This document shows positions 19,109 through 28,739 of a stretch of 64,000 nt of DNA, in pieces (positions within the stretch are counted from its first letter, which is position 1; every line of letters starts with the position of its first letter). Source of the DNA: Chitinophagaceae bacterium (GTDB taxonomy: Bacteria > Bacteroidota > Bacteroidia > Chitinophagales > Chitinophagaceae); the NCBI GenBank assembly GCA_016722465.1, contig JADKJC010000001.1, positions 62,001 to 126,000 on the forward strand. Reading direction: 5' to 3'. Below the pieces are notes generated by a model. That model was not told the DNA's origin. It saw nothing but the letters and a program-made list of their open reading frames with translations, and searched no databases. A program made the position numbers and the translations under genes.

Positions 19109-22100
19109 TTGTACCCTGCATCCAACAGCAATTGCACTTATGCCGGTAACATTGTTATTTTACCTTCATCAGACTCTGTGGTTTTTGCCGCATTGGCAAA
19201 TGGCAGGGTTACCATCGATGGCAATTCAAATTCATTTTTCAACAACAACAGTGTAAAAGGAACCAGTATCAAGCGGATCACCATCAACAAGACTGCTGGT
19301 GCATTTACATTGTATAAACCATTGTATGTACCTGCCGGCGGAGACCTTGTACTTACAGCAGGCAAAATGGTTACTGCAGCATCTGCCCTGCTGGTATTAA
19401 TGGATGAATCCTGCACGGTTACTTCCACTACCGCTGCTTCTACCAGCTATATTGATGGGCCCATGCGGTACGATGTTTCATCAACGGCATTGCAAACACT
19501 TCATTTTCCTATTGGAAAATACAATGACTGCCGACCGGCAGAATTAAGAGTGAAACATACCACGGGTAATTCTTACAGCTACACTGCAGAGATGACAAGT
19601 ACCAGCGCCAATGCACTGGGATGGAGCTATCCTGCATCCGTTTATACGGTGTCAAAATTCAGGTGGTGGGATATCAGCAGAACAATCACCAGTTCCGGCA
19701 CCAGCGCCCCAACAGCAGAACTGGATCTGAGCTCACTTCCACAGGTAACTTTATTTTACAGTTATAATGACCAGGTAACCAATCCTGTTAACTTAACCAT
19801 TTGTAAAAACACGTACAATGCCGCTACATCCTGGGTTGATATCGGAAGTACAGGCGCTACTGTTAATACCGGTAAAGTCACTTCCACCTCTTCACCCACT
19901 GGATTCAATTCATTCAGCAGGTTTACATTGGGTTATTATGGCATACCACCGGCACCAACAGCCAATGACAGTTCAAGATGTGGCACCGGTACTGTTACCA
20001 TTTCAGCAGCACCTGTTAGTGGGGAAGCCATAGACTGGTATGCCAATCCAACAGGGGGAATTGCCATTGGAACAGGCAGCAATACTTTTACAACGCCATC
20101 CATCGCCGCAACCACTACTTATTACGCCGAAGCAAGAAATACAAGAGGGTATGTATCTGCCACCAGGACAGCAGTAAAGGCTATTGTCTATAACACTGCT
20201 ATAATAAGTTCCTTCTCTCCTTCGTCCGGCGAAAACGGAACAACAGTAATTATTACAGGGAATTATTTCACCAATGTAAGTGCTGTAAGTTTTGGTGGTA
20301 CAGCAGCAGCATCCTATGTTGTAAACTCTGCCACACAAATAACCGCAGTGGCAGGTACCGGAACTACAGGTGTGGTAGCTGTAACCAATAATTGCGGAAC
20401 AGGAACCAAAACCGGTTTTACCTACCTGCCCATTACAATTTGGACGGGTGCAGTGAATAGCAGCTGGAATGTTGCAGGCAACTGGGACGATGGTGTGCCA
20501 ACCAATATGCATTGCGCTATCATTCCAAATGTGGCAACACTTCCATTGATCAGCAGCGATCAATCCGTAAAATCATTAACCTTGCAAACCGGTGCCGCTG
20601 TAGATATTGCTGTTGGCAATAACTTAAGCATCAGAGACAGCATTGCAAACAACGGGGCAATAACCGGTGGAGGCAGCATATTATTAAACGGAACAACCAG
20701 CCAGGTGATCAGTGGCGCAGGCAACTATAACAATCTTGTTTTAAACAACAGCAATGGTGCTGTTATTAAAAGCGGCGCTGGTAATTCGGTACTAGTAACA
20801 GGAAGCTATACCCCAACTGCAGGTGTTTTAACTACAAATGATAACCTGGCACTTAAAAGCAGTGCTGCTGCCACAGGCATTATTGCTACAGGTGCAGCAG
20901 GTGGAGGTTATATCAATGGAAAAGTTACCCTGGAAAGATTTATCCCGTCAAAGAGGGCCTGGAGAATGATCAATTTCCCTATTACCTCCATATCAGCACC
21001 AACCATTAATACATCTTTGCAGGAAGCTGCCGGCGGTAATGCTGCATTAAATCCCAACCCGGGTTATGGCACACATATTACAGGTGGAAGTATGGCTGGT
21101 GGATTTGACCAGAATAGTAACAACAATGCTTCAATGAAAGAATGGGTGAGTGGTGAATGGCAGGGCATTGCTTCCACCAACACGGCTATCGGCAATCAAT
21201 TACCTTACTTCTTATTTGTAAGAGGATCAAGAGCAAACAATCTTTCCCTGGGTGCATCTGCACCGGCAGACAATACTGTACTAAGATTAACAGCCGATGT
21301 AAAACAAGGCAATCAATCCATAAACATCAGTGGTTCCGGATGGCAATTAACAGGAAATCCATTTCCTTCCATTATTAACCTGGATGCAGTGGCAATCAAT
21401 AACAGCAGCGTCATCAACAGGAATTTTAAATACTGGGATCCAAAATTGGGTGGCAGCAATAATGTTGGCGGCTATGTAACGGCCAGCTACAATGGCTTTG
21501 ATTATGATTACAGCCCAACGCCGGTGAGTCAGTTATCAGAATATGCACAACCATTTTCCGGGTTCTTTGTAGATGCGACCGGTTCAGGCAACATCACTGT
21601 AACAGAAGCCAGCAAGTGTAATTGTGGCAATGGAAATGTATTCAGACCAGCACCTCCCGGCAACACTACCAGCAAACTTCACATCAACCTGCGATCCTAT
21701 AACAGCGATGGAACGCTAACGGTGGTAGACGGGGCAATGACAGCATTTAATGACAAGTACAGTAACAGCCTGGATAGTTATGATGCAACAAAGTTGTTTA
21801 ACAGCGGTGGCGAAAATCTTTCTATCAACAGCAACCATACAAAAATTTCCATTGAAAGAAGAAGTGCGGTAACAGTTAGCGATACGATTTACTTAGATAT
21901 CTCCAATATGAGGTTAAGGAATTACCAGTTTGAAATAAAGCCTGAAAATTTTGATGCTGCAGTAACCACTGCTTACCTGGAAGACAGCTATACCAATGAA
22001 AAAAAACCAATCAGCCTTTCTGCAACCAGCACTATTGATTTCGGCATCATCAACGATCCGGCTGCTTATGCAAGTAGCAGGTTCAGGATTGTGCTTGAAA

Positions 22101-22420
22101 AAGACAACCTGGCACAGCAAAGCAAAACCGGCATTGTTTCAACAACATTAACCAGTGAAGCAAAGAGCATTAAGCTTTTACAAAACCCTGTTACAAATAA
22201 TACAGTTGTGCTGATGATGACCAAACAGCAAAAGGGCAACTACAGTATTACGGTCACAAACAATGAAGGGAAAGAAATTGGTATAAAACAGTTTTATCAT
22301 GATGGCACAGACGGTGCCAGAACAATACCGATTAAAAAATATTTGCCAGGGGAAATATTGATTGCTACCATTAAATCTCCAACAGGCAGCATCACATCAT
22401 TCAATATATTAATCCAGTAA
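19109..22420 (+). CDS. C-terminal part of the split secreted protein, with Ig, TIG and T9SS type A tail
   Basis: Same frame as the preceding ORF; its first possible start, TTG 19109, has no signal peptide, so this part alone could not be exported. Domains (numbered from that codon): Ig-like (PTANDSSRCGTGTVTISAAP) 285-360; IPT/TIG (IISSFSPSSGENGTTVIITG) 360-440; W-type module (IWTGAVNSSWNVAGNWDDG) 444-515; then a block with LERFIPSKRAWRMINFPI and PYFLFVRGSR that is paralogous to the middle of the protein at 60813-63884; last about 80 residues (LLQNPVTNNTVV, YSITVTNNEGKEI, GEILIATI) fit a type A T9SS sorting domain. Followed by a good terminator. Confidence 0.82.
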   Translation: MYPASNSNCTYAGNIVILPSSDSVVFAALANGRVTIDGNSNSFFNNNSVKGTSIKRITINKTAGAFTLYKPLYVPAGGDLVLTAGKMVTAASALLVLMDESCTVTSTTAASTSYIDGPMRYDVSSTALQTLHFPIGKYNDCRPAELRVKHTTGNSYSYTAEMTSTSANALGWSYPASVYTVSKFRWWDISRTITSSGTSAPTAELDLSSLPQVTLFYSYNDQVTNPVNLTICKNTYNAATSWVDIGSTGATVNTGKVTSTSSPTGFNSFSRFTLGYYGIPPAPTANDSSRCGTGTVTISAAPVSGEAIDWYANPTGGIAIGTGSNTFTTPSIAATTTYYAEARNTRGYVSATRTAVKAIVYNTAIISSFSPSSGENGTTVIITGNYFTNVSAVSFGGTAAASYVVNSATQITAVAGTGTTGVVAVTNNCGTGTKTGFTYLPITIWTGAVNSSWNVAGNWDDGVPTNMHCAIIPNVATLPLISSDQSVKSLTLQTGAAVDIAVGNNLSIRDSIANNGAITGGGSILLNGTTSQVISGAGNYNNLVLNNSNGAVIKSGAGNSVLVTGSYTPTAGVLTTNDNLALKSSAAATGIIATGAAGGGYINGKVTLERFIPSKRAWRMINFPITSISAPTINTSLQEAAGGNAALNPNPGYGTHITGGSMAGGFDQNSNNNASMKEWVSGEWQGIASTNTAIGNQLPYFLFVRGSRANNLSLGASAPADNTVLRLTADVKQGNQSINISGSGWQLTGNPFPSIINLDAVAINNSSVINRNFKYWDPKLGGSNNVGGYVTASYNGFDYDYSPTPVSQLSEYAQPFSGFFVDATGSGNITVTEASKCNCGNGNVFRPAPPGNTTSKLHINLRSYNSDGTLTVVDGAMTAFNDKYSNSLDSYDATKLFNSGGENLSINSNHTKISIERRSAVTVSDTIYLDISNMRLRNYQFEIKPENFDAAVTTAYLEDSYTNEKKPISLSATSTIDFGIINDPAAYASSRFRIVLEKDNLAQQSKTGIVSTTLTSEAKSIKLLQNPVTNNTVVLMMTKQQKGNYSITVTNNEGKEIGIKQFYHDGTDGARTIPIKKYLPGEILIATIKSPTGSITSFNILIQ

Positions 22421-22440
22421 GCTTTGTTTTAACGATCTGA

Positions 22441-22479
22441 TAAGCGGTTGTGTGTAAACATAACCGCTTATTTTTATTT
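22441..22479 (+). terminator. Intrinsic terminator of the 17-22 kb gene
   Basis: Perfect nine-base-pair stem TAAGCGGTT / AACCGCTTA with a 12-base loop, followed by TTTTTATTT, 20 bases after the stop codon. Confidence 0.85.
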
Positions 22480-22560
22480 AAAGATTGTTAACCCAAAGCA
22501 AGAATACTGAAATAAAAATTTCATACAGGGGATGACTCACTTCCAACCAAACTCGGTAAT

Positions 22561-22590
22561 AAAAAACGGCCGCATTGCTGCAACCGCTTT
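22561..22590 (-). terminator. Candidate terminator of the beta-helix gene
   Basis: On the minus strand, CGGTTGC and GCGGCCG pair (with two G-T pairs) around a six-base loop and are followed by TTTTTTATT. It lies about 30 bases after the stop of the 22620-26378 gene. Confidence 0.5.
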
Positions 22591-22619
22591 TTCTTAACCT
22601 GTGATTCAAAAACTTATTT

Positions 22620-25600
22620 TCAGTTGCCGGTCTTTATGATCTTTTGTGTTTGTACGGTATTATTCTGCACTGCTTTTAATACATATATCCCCGGCATAAA
22701 ATTACTGCCAAAAGAATAGCTCCTGTTACTGTTACCGTTTGTTTGATAGACTAACTTACCATCCAGGCTGTAAACCAATATGGTTACTCTTTCATTACTG
22801 CCTCCTTCAACCATCACATTAAAAGCAATGGTAGTTGGATTTGGATACGCATTTACCAGGAATGCTTTATCTGCAATAACATTGCCGCTTGTTGCCGGTG
22901 AAATAACTCTTGCGGCAACGGATGGAGTGCTGCCGGTGGCTTTCGCTGCAGTAGTAGTTGAAGGCCTTGCAGCAAATGGAACCACTGCAACAGTAGCTGC
23001 CGCAGTACATCCCCTTGAATCTGTAACAGTGTATGTATAAGTCCCAGCCAATACAGAAAAACTTCCCGTGCCCGTATATGGCGCAGTGCCTCCGGTAGCA
23101 ACAACAACAACTGCAGTAGTACCTCCCGGTACATTGATGGTTCCTGCAGTGGCAGTTATGCCAAGTGCAGCCAAGGGTTGTGTTATGGTAACTGCCGCAA
23201 CGGAACTGCTATTAACCGCATCTTTAACCGTATAATAATGAGTTGCAGTTATTTTACCTGTATAATCAAATGTGGCTGTATGGTTGCTATTGGAACTATA
23301 GGTGAACAACTTACTGCCGGTTGTTTCAAATTGCCCATCTGTATAAAGATTATTACCAATCAAATTACCGCTTGAATCTGCTTCAAAGAAAGCAATGTTA
23401 TCAAAGTAAGTTGTTCCTGAAGACTGATCTACTTCAATCAGGAAACTGGCTGCTGTTTGTGAAGCAGGTGCATTGAATCTGAATTCATGGTCTTTTCTTG
23501 CAGTACCAAAAGTAGCAGCCTGTTTAGCAGTTACAGTGGCAAATGGAGTAGCGGTTTGCCTGATGGCAACCCTCAGGTTCCCTGAAGTTGTAGTACCCAG
23601 TGTGGTAAACCGCAGCACATAATTTTTAGATGAGTTGATGGCTCCAATGGTATAATACATCAATGTGTAAGATCCGGCCATACCAGTTAGGAACGATAAT
23701 TTTAAAGAACCGGTTCCTGCCGTTGCGCTGAATGATCCGGTACCGGTATATGGTGCAGTGCCGGCACTTGCACTAACGGTTACGGTGGATGCACTTCCAT
23801 AGCAGTTAACTGTTGTTGCTGCTGCCGATGCCCTTAATGCAGTAACAGGTACAGGTGTTGGTACTGTTGTGCTGCCCGTATCTTTAACCAAAATAACAGA
23901 AGTAAAAGGTTGTAATGTTAAGGAACCGCTGTAAACAGCCCCATCAACACCGGTATATTTTGAGTCCAGCGCAACAGTTCTGGCAACTTTAGTGGCGTTG
24001 TATTCAAAACGCAGTTGCGAAGTGGTGTCATACATGGTGGCCGTAGCCTCATAAAACTCTACATTGTCAAAATAAGTTGTTCCGGAATTTTGTTCTATTT
24101 CAATCACAAAACTTCCACCGGCGTCTGTAGTGGGTGCATTGAATAAAAATTCATGATCCTTTCTGCCAATACCAAAAGACTTTGTTTGTGTTGCAATAAG
24201 ACTGTTGTAAGGCGATGCTGTCTTCCTGATATATGCCCTTACAATGCCCTGCTGCGTAGTGCCATAAGTACTAAAGCGAAGCACATATTTTTTTGCAGCA
24301 CTCACTGCACCAATAGGGCTATGAATCAAATTATACTTACTGGCAGCAGGGCTGGTAAAGCTGATCTTTAAGGATCCACCGCTTATCTTACCCGTGTTAT
24401 CCCAGGCGCCGGTTACTCCGGTACCGTACACCGTAAGCCCGCTGATGTTACTGTTAAAAAGGCTGTTGGTAAATTTATTGGCTCCTACAAGTACGCCTAG
24501 TTTATAGCCCACCGGAAGTTTTGCCGGTTTTTTCCCATTGAGGTCATGAATTGTAAAAGCCCTCCAGCCTTCCAACGACAAAGGAGAAGACAGTACAAGT
24601 GCACCACCGGAAGTAGCATTCGCCTCAGCAGTAAATGATACCGGGTTGAGCATGCTGTAAGTATTGCTGTCAATATTACCCAAACTGCTTAGAGCCGCTT
24701 GCATGGTAGTCACCACCGGTTCATTCAACGCAGCGTTGGTATAATGAATGCTTCGCTGTGCATCCGTTTTAGTATATAAAATATTCTTCTTAATAATAAG
24801 GCCTTTAACACTATTACCCGGCCAGCGTGTAACACTAACTGCATTCATGTTGTTATAGGAAGTATTGCCACTGATGGTTACGTTCAATGCATTGTTGGAA
24901 TGAATGCCCCCTCTTGGATTGTTAAATACTGTGTTGTTCAATACACTTGTATTCATGGCCCTTCCATCCAGGTAAATGCCGGTTGCATATAAGGTAGCTG
25001 TTGACCTTCCGTTAGCTGCTCCTATTCCATTCATTACAATATTATTACTCACCACCCTGTTGGTATAAATAGTACCCGGAGCAGCATCGGTACCGGAAGC
25101 ATAGGTATAAATTCCACCTGCATCATCCACCACAAAATCAAAATAATTTACCACATTGTACCTTACATTCACGTTGCTTCCCTGAAACTCAATACCAACA
25201 TATCCTGTGGTATCTACATTGTTGTATTCAATCAGCAAATTGCTTGATGCCTTTGCTACAATACCTTTATAAGAACTTCCACCACTCGGCCCCATACCAG
25301 GAAAATTACCGGTATTTTTTATTGAACAGCCCCGGATGGTAACATTGGAAGCATTACCACTATTAATGATGATCGCATTGCTGAGGATATTTTTAGTAGT
25401 GCAATTTTCGATTAACACATTTGAAGTGCCTTGTATATTAATGGCACCATTGCCTTCATTGATAAAATCGCAGTTCAGAATATTAAGATAAGCACCAGAA
25501 GCAGAATACAGTGCATCCCCATTAGCCCCTTCAAAAACAATACTATTGATATTGATATAGCTTTTACCACTCATGATAAGCAGGGTGTCGATCGTACTCA

Positions 25601-26378
25601 CTTTAACACCGTATGAAGACGGTGCTGCAGTACCAAAATAAAACTGGAGGTATTTTGTACTGCTTTTAAAATACCATTCACCTAATTGATCGAGTGTACG
25701 GGCATCATTTTGTATAAAGTAGCCAAAACCGTTAGTACCGGTATAAGTAGATGAATTGGTATTGGTATAAGTAAGTGTGGTACCAACGTGGGCAGTTACT
25801 TTGCAGCGGTCCAGCACCCACAATTTTTTCCGGATCACTATCTCAGCGCCTGTCCAGTTGGTGGTACTTGTCAATTGATTATCGGTGATAGCAGTGTACC
25901 CAGAAAAAGCTTCATAACTCAGATAACCTCCATTGGCAGCCGTTGCATTGGGGTATCTTCCCAATGCCTGGGGCACACTGTTCATAGACACCATATTTAA
26001 TGTGCTTTTAGCTCCCGGAACATAAGCCTGGTAAATACCGGTACTTACGGTGGTCCATGCTGATACATTGGTAAAACCCGTAATGATTGGCTTAGCACCT
26101 GTACCATAAGCACTGATGACAATAGGATTGCCGTTTACTCCGGATTTACCTACTACCAATGCTCCATAAAAAGTATCTCCTCTTCTGAAAAGAATGCTGT
26201 CGCCTGCAGACATGCTGGCAAAAGCAGTATTTACTTTGGCAATGGTTTGCCATGGAGTGGTAACACTAAGCCCGATACTGGAATTGTTACCAGCTGCAGA
26301 TACATAATAGTTTTTTGCGGATGCCGGTAATACTGCACCGGTCAATAAAATAAAAAAAAAGAAAGGAAAGTTCTTCAT
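22620..26378 (-). CDS. Right-handed parallel beta-helix protein with two carbohydrate-binding-like modules and T9SS type A tail
   Basis: 1252 residues from ATG 26378 (signal peptide MKNFPFFFFILLTGAVLPASA). Residues about 22-560 are a pectate-lyase-like right-handed beta-helix: AAGNNSSIGLSVTTPWQTI at the N-cap and ladders such as NVLIENCTTKN, NVTIRGCSIKNTG, NVTISGNTSYNN. Then come two similar jelly-roll modules (GGSLKISF, YVLRFSTYGTT, GRKDHEFLFNAP, GTTYFDNVEFYEA) resembling CBM4/9-type binding domains, SprB-like segments (TVNCYGSAS, APYTGTGSF) and a type A T9SS sorting domain in the last 85 residues (NAYPNPTTIAFNV, YSLDGKLVY, PGIYVLKAV). Probably a secreted polysaccharide-active protein; lyase or hydrolase activity cannot be decided. 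The second binding module interrupts an SprB-like repeat. Confidence 0.88.
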   Translation of the reverse strand: MKNFPFFFFILLTGAVLPASAKNYYVSAAGNNSSIGLSVTTPWQTIAKVNTAFASMSAGDSILFRRGDTFYGALVVGKSGVNGNPIVISAYGTGAKPIITGFTNVSAWTTVSTGIYQAYVPGAKSTLNMVSMNSVPQALGRYPNATAANGGYLSYEAFSGYTAITDNQLTSTTNWTGAEIVIRKKLWVLDRCKVTAHVGTTLTYTNTNSSTYTGTNGFGYFIQNDARTLDQLGEWYFKSSTKYLQFYFGTAAPSSYGVKVSTIDTLLIMSGKSYININSIVFEGANGDALYSASGAYLNILNCDFINEGNGAINIQGTSNVLIENCTTKNILSNAIIINSGNASNVTIRGCSIKNTGNFPGMGPSGGSSYKGIVAKASSNLLIEYNNVDTTGYVGIEFQGSNVNVRYNVVNYFDFVVDDAGGIYTYASGTDAAPGTIYTNRVVSNNIVMNGIGAANGRSTATLYATGIYLDGRAMNTSVLNNTVFNNPRGGIHSNNALNVTISGNTSYNNMNAVSVTRWPGNSVKGLIIKKNILYTKTDAQRSIHYTNAALNEPVVTTMQAALSSLGNIDSNTYSMLNPVSFTAEANATSGGALVLSSPLSLEGWRAFTIHDLNGKKPAKLPVGYKLGVLVGANKFTNSLFNSNISGLTVYGTGVTGAWDNTGKISGGSLKISFTSPAASKYNLIHSPIGAVSAAKKYVLRFSTYGTTQQGIVRAYIRKTASPYNSLIATQTKSFGIGRKDHEFLFNAPTTDAGGSFVIEIEQNSGTTYFDNVEFYEATATMYDTTSQLRFEYNATKVARTVALDSKYTGVDGAVYSGSLTLQPFTSVILVKDTGSTTVPTPVPVTALRASAAATTVNCYGSASTVTVSASAGTAPYTGTGSFSATAGTGSLKLSFLTGMAGSYTLMYYTIGAINSSKNYVLRFTTLGTTTSGNLRVAIRQTATPFATVTAKQAATFGTARKDHEFRFNAPASQTAASFLIEVDQSSGTTYFDNIAFFEADSSGNLIGNNLYTDGQFETTGSKLFTYSSNSNHTATFDYTGKITATHYYTVKDAVNSSSVAAVTITQPLAALGITATAGTINVPGGTTAVVVVATGGTAPYTGTGSFSVLAGTYTYTVTDSRGCTAAATVAVVPFAARPSTTTAAKATGSTPSVAARVISPATSGNVIADKAFLVNAYPNPTTIAFNVMVEGGSNERVTILVYSLDGKLVYQTNGNSNRSYSFGSNFMPGIYVLKAVQNNTVQTQKIIKTGN

Positions 26379-27004
26379 CAAATATGGATTCAATTGTGAT
26401 AAAATGCTGGTGTTCAAAAAATTTCATATTACTGCCCTTAACTTCTATTCAACATTTTTTAGTGAGTAAAAGATTTACGGCAGTTACCTGCATACAGTAT
26501 GATCCTGCAAAAAAATAACAGGGGAAGTTGGGTTGGATGTGCTTGCTGCTAAATGGAATATTTGGGGTACTTATCCTGTATAAAACCAGTCCTCATAGAA
26601 TAATTAAAATATATAGGGACAAATTCGATTCAAAATAAATCAGTTTCTGAATAGACAATTAATATGCCAAAGAAAAAAAGGATAGTTAAAAAACATACTT
26701 TCATTATAGAAAAATTAACATCACATTTATTGAGTTGCTGGTTAGTTATTTACCTGCAAAAATGTGTACAACTTTAGAGATATGAAATCCTTTTAATTAT
26801 TGTAGAATTATTTCCCCTTTAAGTTTTCATCTTATGCAGATGTGATGACAAAAATAATTATAAAGTGCAGGATAGTATATAGAGCAATGCTGCTGCTATG
26901 TGTAGCTTATATTCTAATAAACGGCGATGAAGACGTTGCGAAAGCAGTAACAACTCATTCAGCAATGAGCAAACAGGGGATACTTATCAGCATGCACTCA
27001 GGAA
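26379..27004. other. AT-rich intergenic region
   Basis: About 620 bases upstream of the beta-helix gene and downstream of the 27005 gene. A short open frame at 26842-27036 on the plus strand has no protein-like features and runs into the opposing gene. No convincing promoter, palindrome or RNA gene seen. Confidence 0.5.
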
Positions 27005-27457
27005 CTATTCTTTCCAGTCATCCCCATCATCTTTGATCGCACTGCGGATGGCTTCAATTTTATCATACAATGCTTGTAGTTGTTTCATTGGTATTCCCGA
27101 ATCAAAATACTGGCTTTCATATTTCTCATTTTTGGTGCAGATCAATATCCTGCAATGCAGGGCGCCGTCTACATCCCGTCTGCTGGTTGGCGCTTTTAAT
27201 TTTTGGAGGCCGGGTAAATCGATATGGTTAACTGCAGTCAGCAGGGCATTCCATTTATCCGCTGTCATCGGGATAAATTTCTTTTCTGACCGGCTTTTGC
27301 TGATGGCAAATTCAGAAGTGATCATCATCTCCGTACGCCCCCTGCGTCCAAACAATTCAAACTGAATAACAGTTACAGGCTCCTTCGCCGCTTTCTTTTG
27401 CGGATAAAGATGACTTGAAATTATCAGTGATAAAATAACCAGTGCAATTCTTTTCAT
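27005..27457 (-). CDS. Hypothetical exported protein
   Basis: 150 residues. Signal peptide MKRIALVILSLIISSHLYPQ followed by a small mixed alpha/beta domain: TVIQFELFGRRGRTEMMITSEFAISKSRS, FIPMTADKWNALLTAVNHIDLPGLQKL, and a charged C-terminus. Cysteines occur in GALHCRILICTKNEKY. The pattern is like many short periplasmic proteins of Bacteroidota, but I do not recognise a named family. It stands alone, with no close neighbour that suggests a role. Confidence 0.65.
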   Translation of the reverse strand: MKRIALVILSLIISSHLYPQKKAAKEPVTVIQFELFGRRGRTEMMITSEFAISKSRSEKKFIPMTADKWNALLTAVNHIDLPGLQKLKAPTSRRDVDGALHCRILICTKNEKYESQYFDSGIPMKQLQALYDKIEAIRSAIKDDGDDWKE

Positions 27458-27607
27458 GGAAGTTGCTTTTTATTTAGCAGCTCATTCATTAGGCTTAAGT
27501 AAAGATAGTATTTGTTGTTAGAAGCGGTGGAGGAAAGGGTTCTGTTTCATTGATGCTGAAAAAAAATATGGCATAAAAAATTTGGGATGTTAAATGCCAG
27601 GCAGTTT

Positions 27608-27988
27608 TTAAACAGTGCTGGCCTTTTTCCAATGGCAGCGTAACACTAATATACCTACTATTAAAAATGGAATTGTTGAAGCCACTATCTTACTATTAAA
27701 AGAAACAATACCGATGAAAAGCAGGAACAGCATAATCAAACTTAAACAAGCCAAACCAACCAGGGTTAACAACCTGCCTGGCTGCTTTTGAAAGATGGTA
27801 TATATAATAATGAGCTGCCCTAAAAAAGGGATGAGAATAAAAGGATGTAAAATGGATTGAATACCGGTAGCTGCTTTTTGAAAAATCTCCGCTTCCGCCT
27901 GGAAGATAAAAAGGTGATTGCCCTTGCCCCATTCCAGGTAACCGAGCAGAAACGTGAATAGTAAAAGGATATTCAGTAGTCTTTTCAT
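27608..27988 (-). CDS. Small four-helix membrane protein, unknown function
   Basis: 126 residues with about four hydrophobic segments: MKRLLNILLLFTFLLGYLEW, HPFILIPFLGQLIIIYTIF, LLTLVGLACLSLIMLFLLFIGIV and TIPFLIVGILVLRCHW. The spacing and the conserved-looking WGKGN after the first helix resemble a small uncharacterised Bacteroidota membrane family. No catalytic or transport motif seen. A longer competing minus-strand frame (27696-28058) has no such hydrophobic periodicity and was rejected. Confidence 0.6.
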   Translation of the reverse strand: MKRLLNILLLFTFLLGYLEWGKGNHLFIFQAEAEIFQKAATGIQSILHPFILIPFLGQLIIIYTIFQKQPGRLLTLVGLACLSLIMLFLLFIGIVSFNSKIVASTIPFLIVGILVLRCHWKKASTV

Positions 27989-28290
27989 TTGTAAGTTGTA
28001 TAAAACTCATATCATGGCTTTTAGAAAACATGAAGCATGAGTGAATAATGGCCTCCATTAATTAGCAGCTCCCTTTTGATTGGCATACAATAAAGATACT
28101 TATTTTCCGGTGAGAGAGTTTAAGATATAGTTAATTCATGCAACCTGCTGCAATAGCGGTGGGTCGCCTAAGGTCAGACCTGCCTTGGAAGTTTTAAAAT
28201 TCATTGGGGTGAGGCCGGGAGTGGAAGATTTTTTGATAAAAAGAATTGAGAGAAAATGTCTGTTAGCTTTACTATACACTTTCAGGTATT
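27989..28290. other. Intergenic region with no gene
   Basis: About 300 bases between the small membrane protein and the first attC-like element. It holds an imperfect palindrome near 28169-28192 (AAGGTC and GACCT arms) and an inverted pair GTTAGCT (28262-28268) / AGCTAAC (28293-28299) that touches the attC-like site. No ORF of interest. Confidence 0.45.
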
Positions 28291-28352
28291 TTAGCTAACG
28301 TACAGGTATCTTCGAAGGCGGGGAAATAGAGTTCCGTCAAACCCGGCTAACT
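28291..28352 (-). repeat. attC-like imperfect palindrome 1 (degenerate)
   Basis: Shares with elements 2 and 3 the core GACGGAAnTCTATTTCCC (minus strand), a CCTG block and a CGTTAG end (CCTGTACGTTAGCT). The arms pair poorly, so it may be decayed. It lies about 170 bases downstream of the dioxygenase-like gene's repaired stop. Confidence 0.45.
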
Positions 28353-28518
28353 GATGATGAAATTAGAAATAAAAGTTGATGATTTCCACATAGCTGATAG
28401 TTGCTTGTCCTGGCTGAACAATTGACCAATGATGCTGCAATCGATGAAACAAGGCTTCCGTCCGCCCAGCATTCTGTAAACCTCTTCGATTTTAAAATCA
28501 CTTTCAGGATGATCATTG

Positions 28519-28739
28519 CTACTCCAAGTCAAAATATTCCCCTTTGTTTGTATCCAATTCCTTTGCTAACAATTTGAAATTTTCTTCTGTTGGTTTAAAG
28601 TTGATAAACTTGTCAATTATTGTTCTGTTTCTGTAAATAACAAAAGTGTTCTCTACTCCTGGGTTGATCTTATTGAGGTTTGCATCGCTTTCTGTGTCGG
28701 CAAATGAGGGAACAAATGTTAAGGCAAGATTTTTATGTT
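28519..28739 (-). pseudogene. Out-of-frame C-terminal tail of the dioxygenase/thioredoxin-like gene
   Basis: Directly after the stop region of the gene at 28719-29717, the neighbouring frame continues with good protein: LALTFVPSFADTESDANLN, NKINPGVENTFVIYRNRTI and IDKFINFKPTEENFKLLAK, ending GEYFDLE and TAG at 28521-28519. FVIYRNRTIIDKF is the usual last strand pair of thioredoxin-like domains. Adding one A to the A run near 28741 joins the two frames, so the gene has lost one base there (or the base is missing from the assembly). Confidence 0.7.

Noticed and set aside
26842..27036. Plus-strand 64-codon frame in the 26.4-27.0 kb spacer
   Set aside because: No family match, ends inside an opposing gene, and no promoter or start context.
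28347..28532. Minus-strand 61-codon frame after the dioxygenase-like gene
   Set aside because: It overlaps the true end of the repaired dioxygenase gene in another frame and shows no protein-like pattern.
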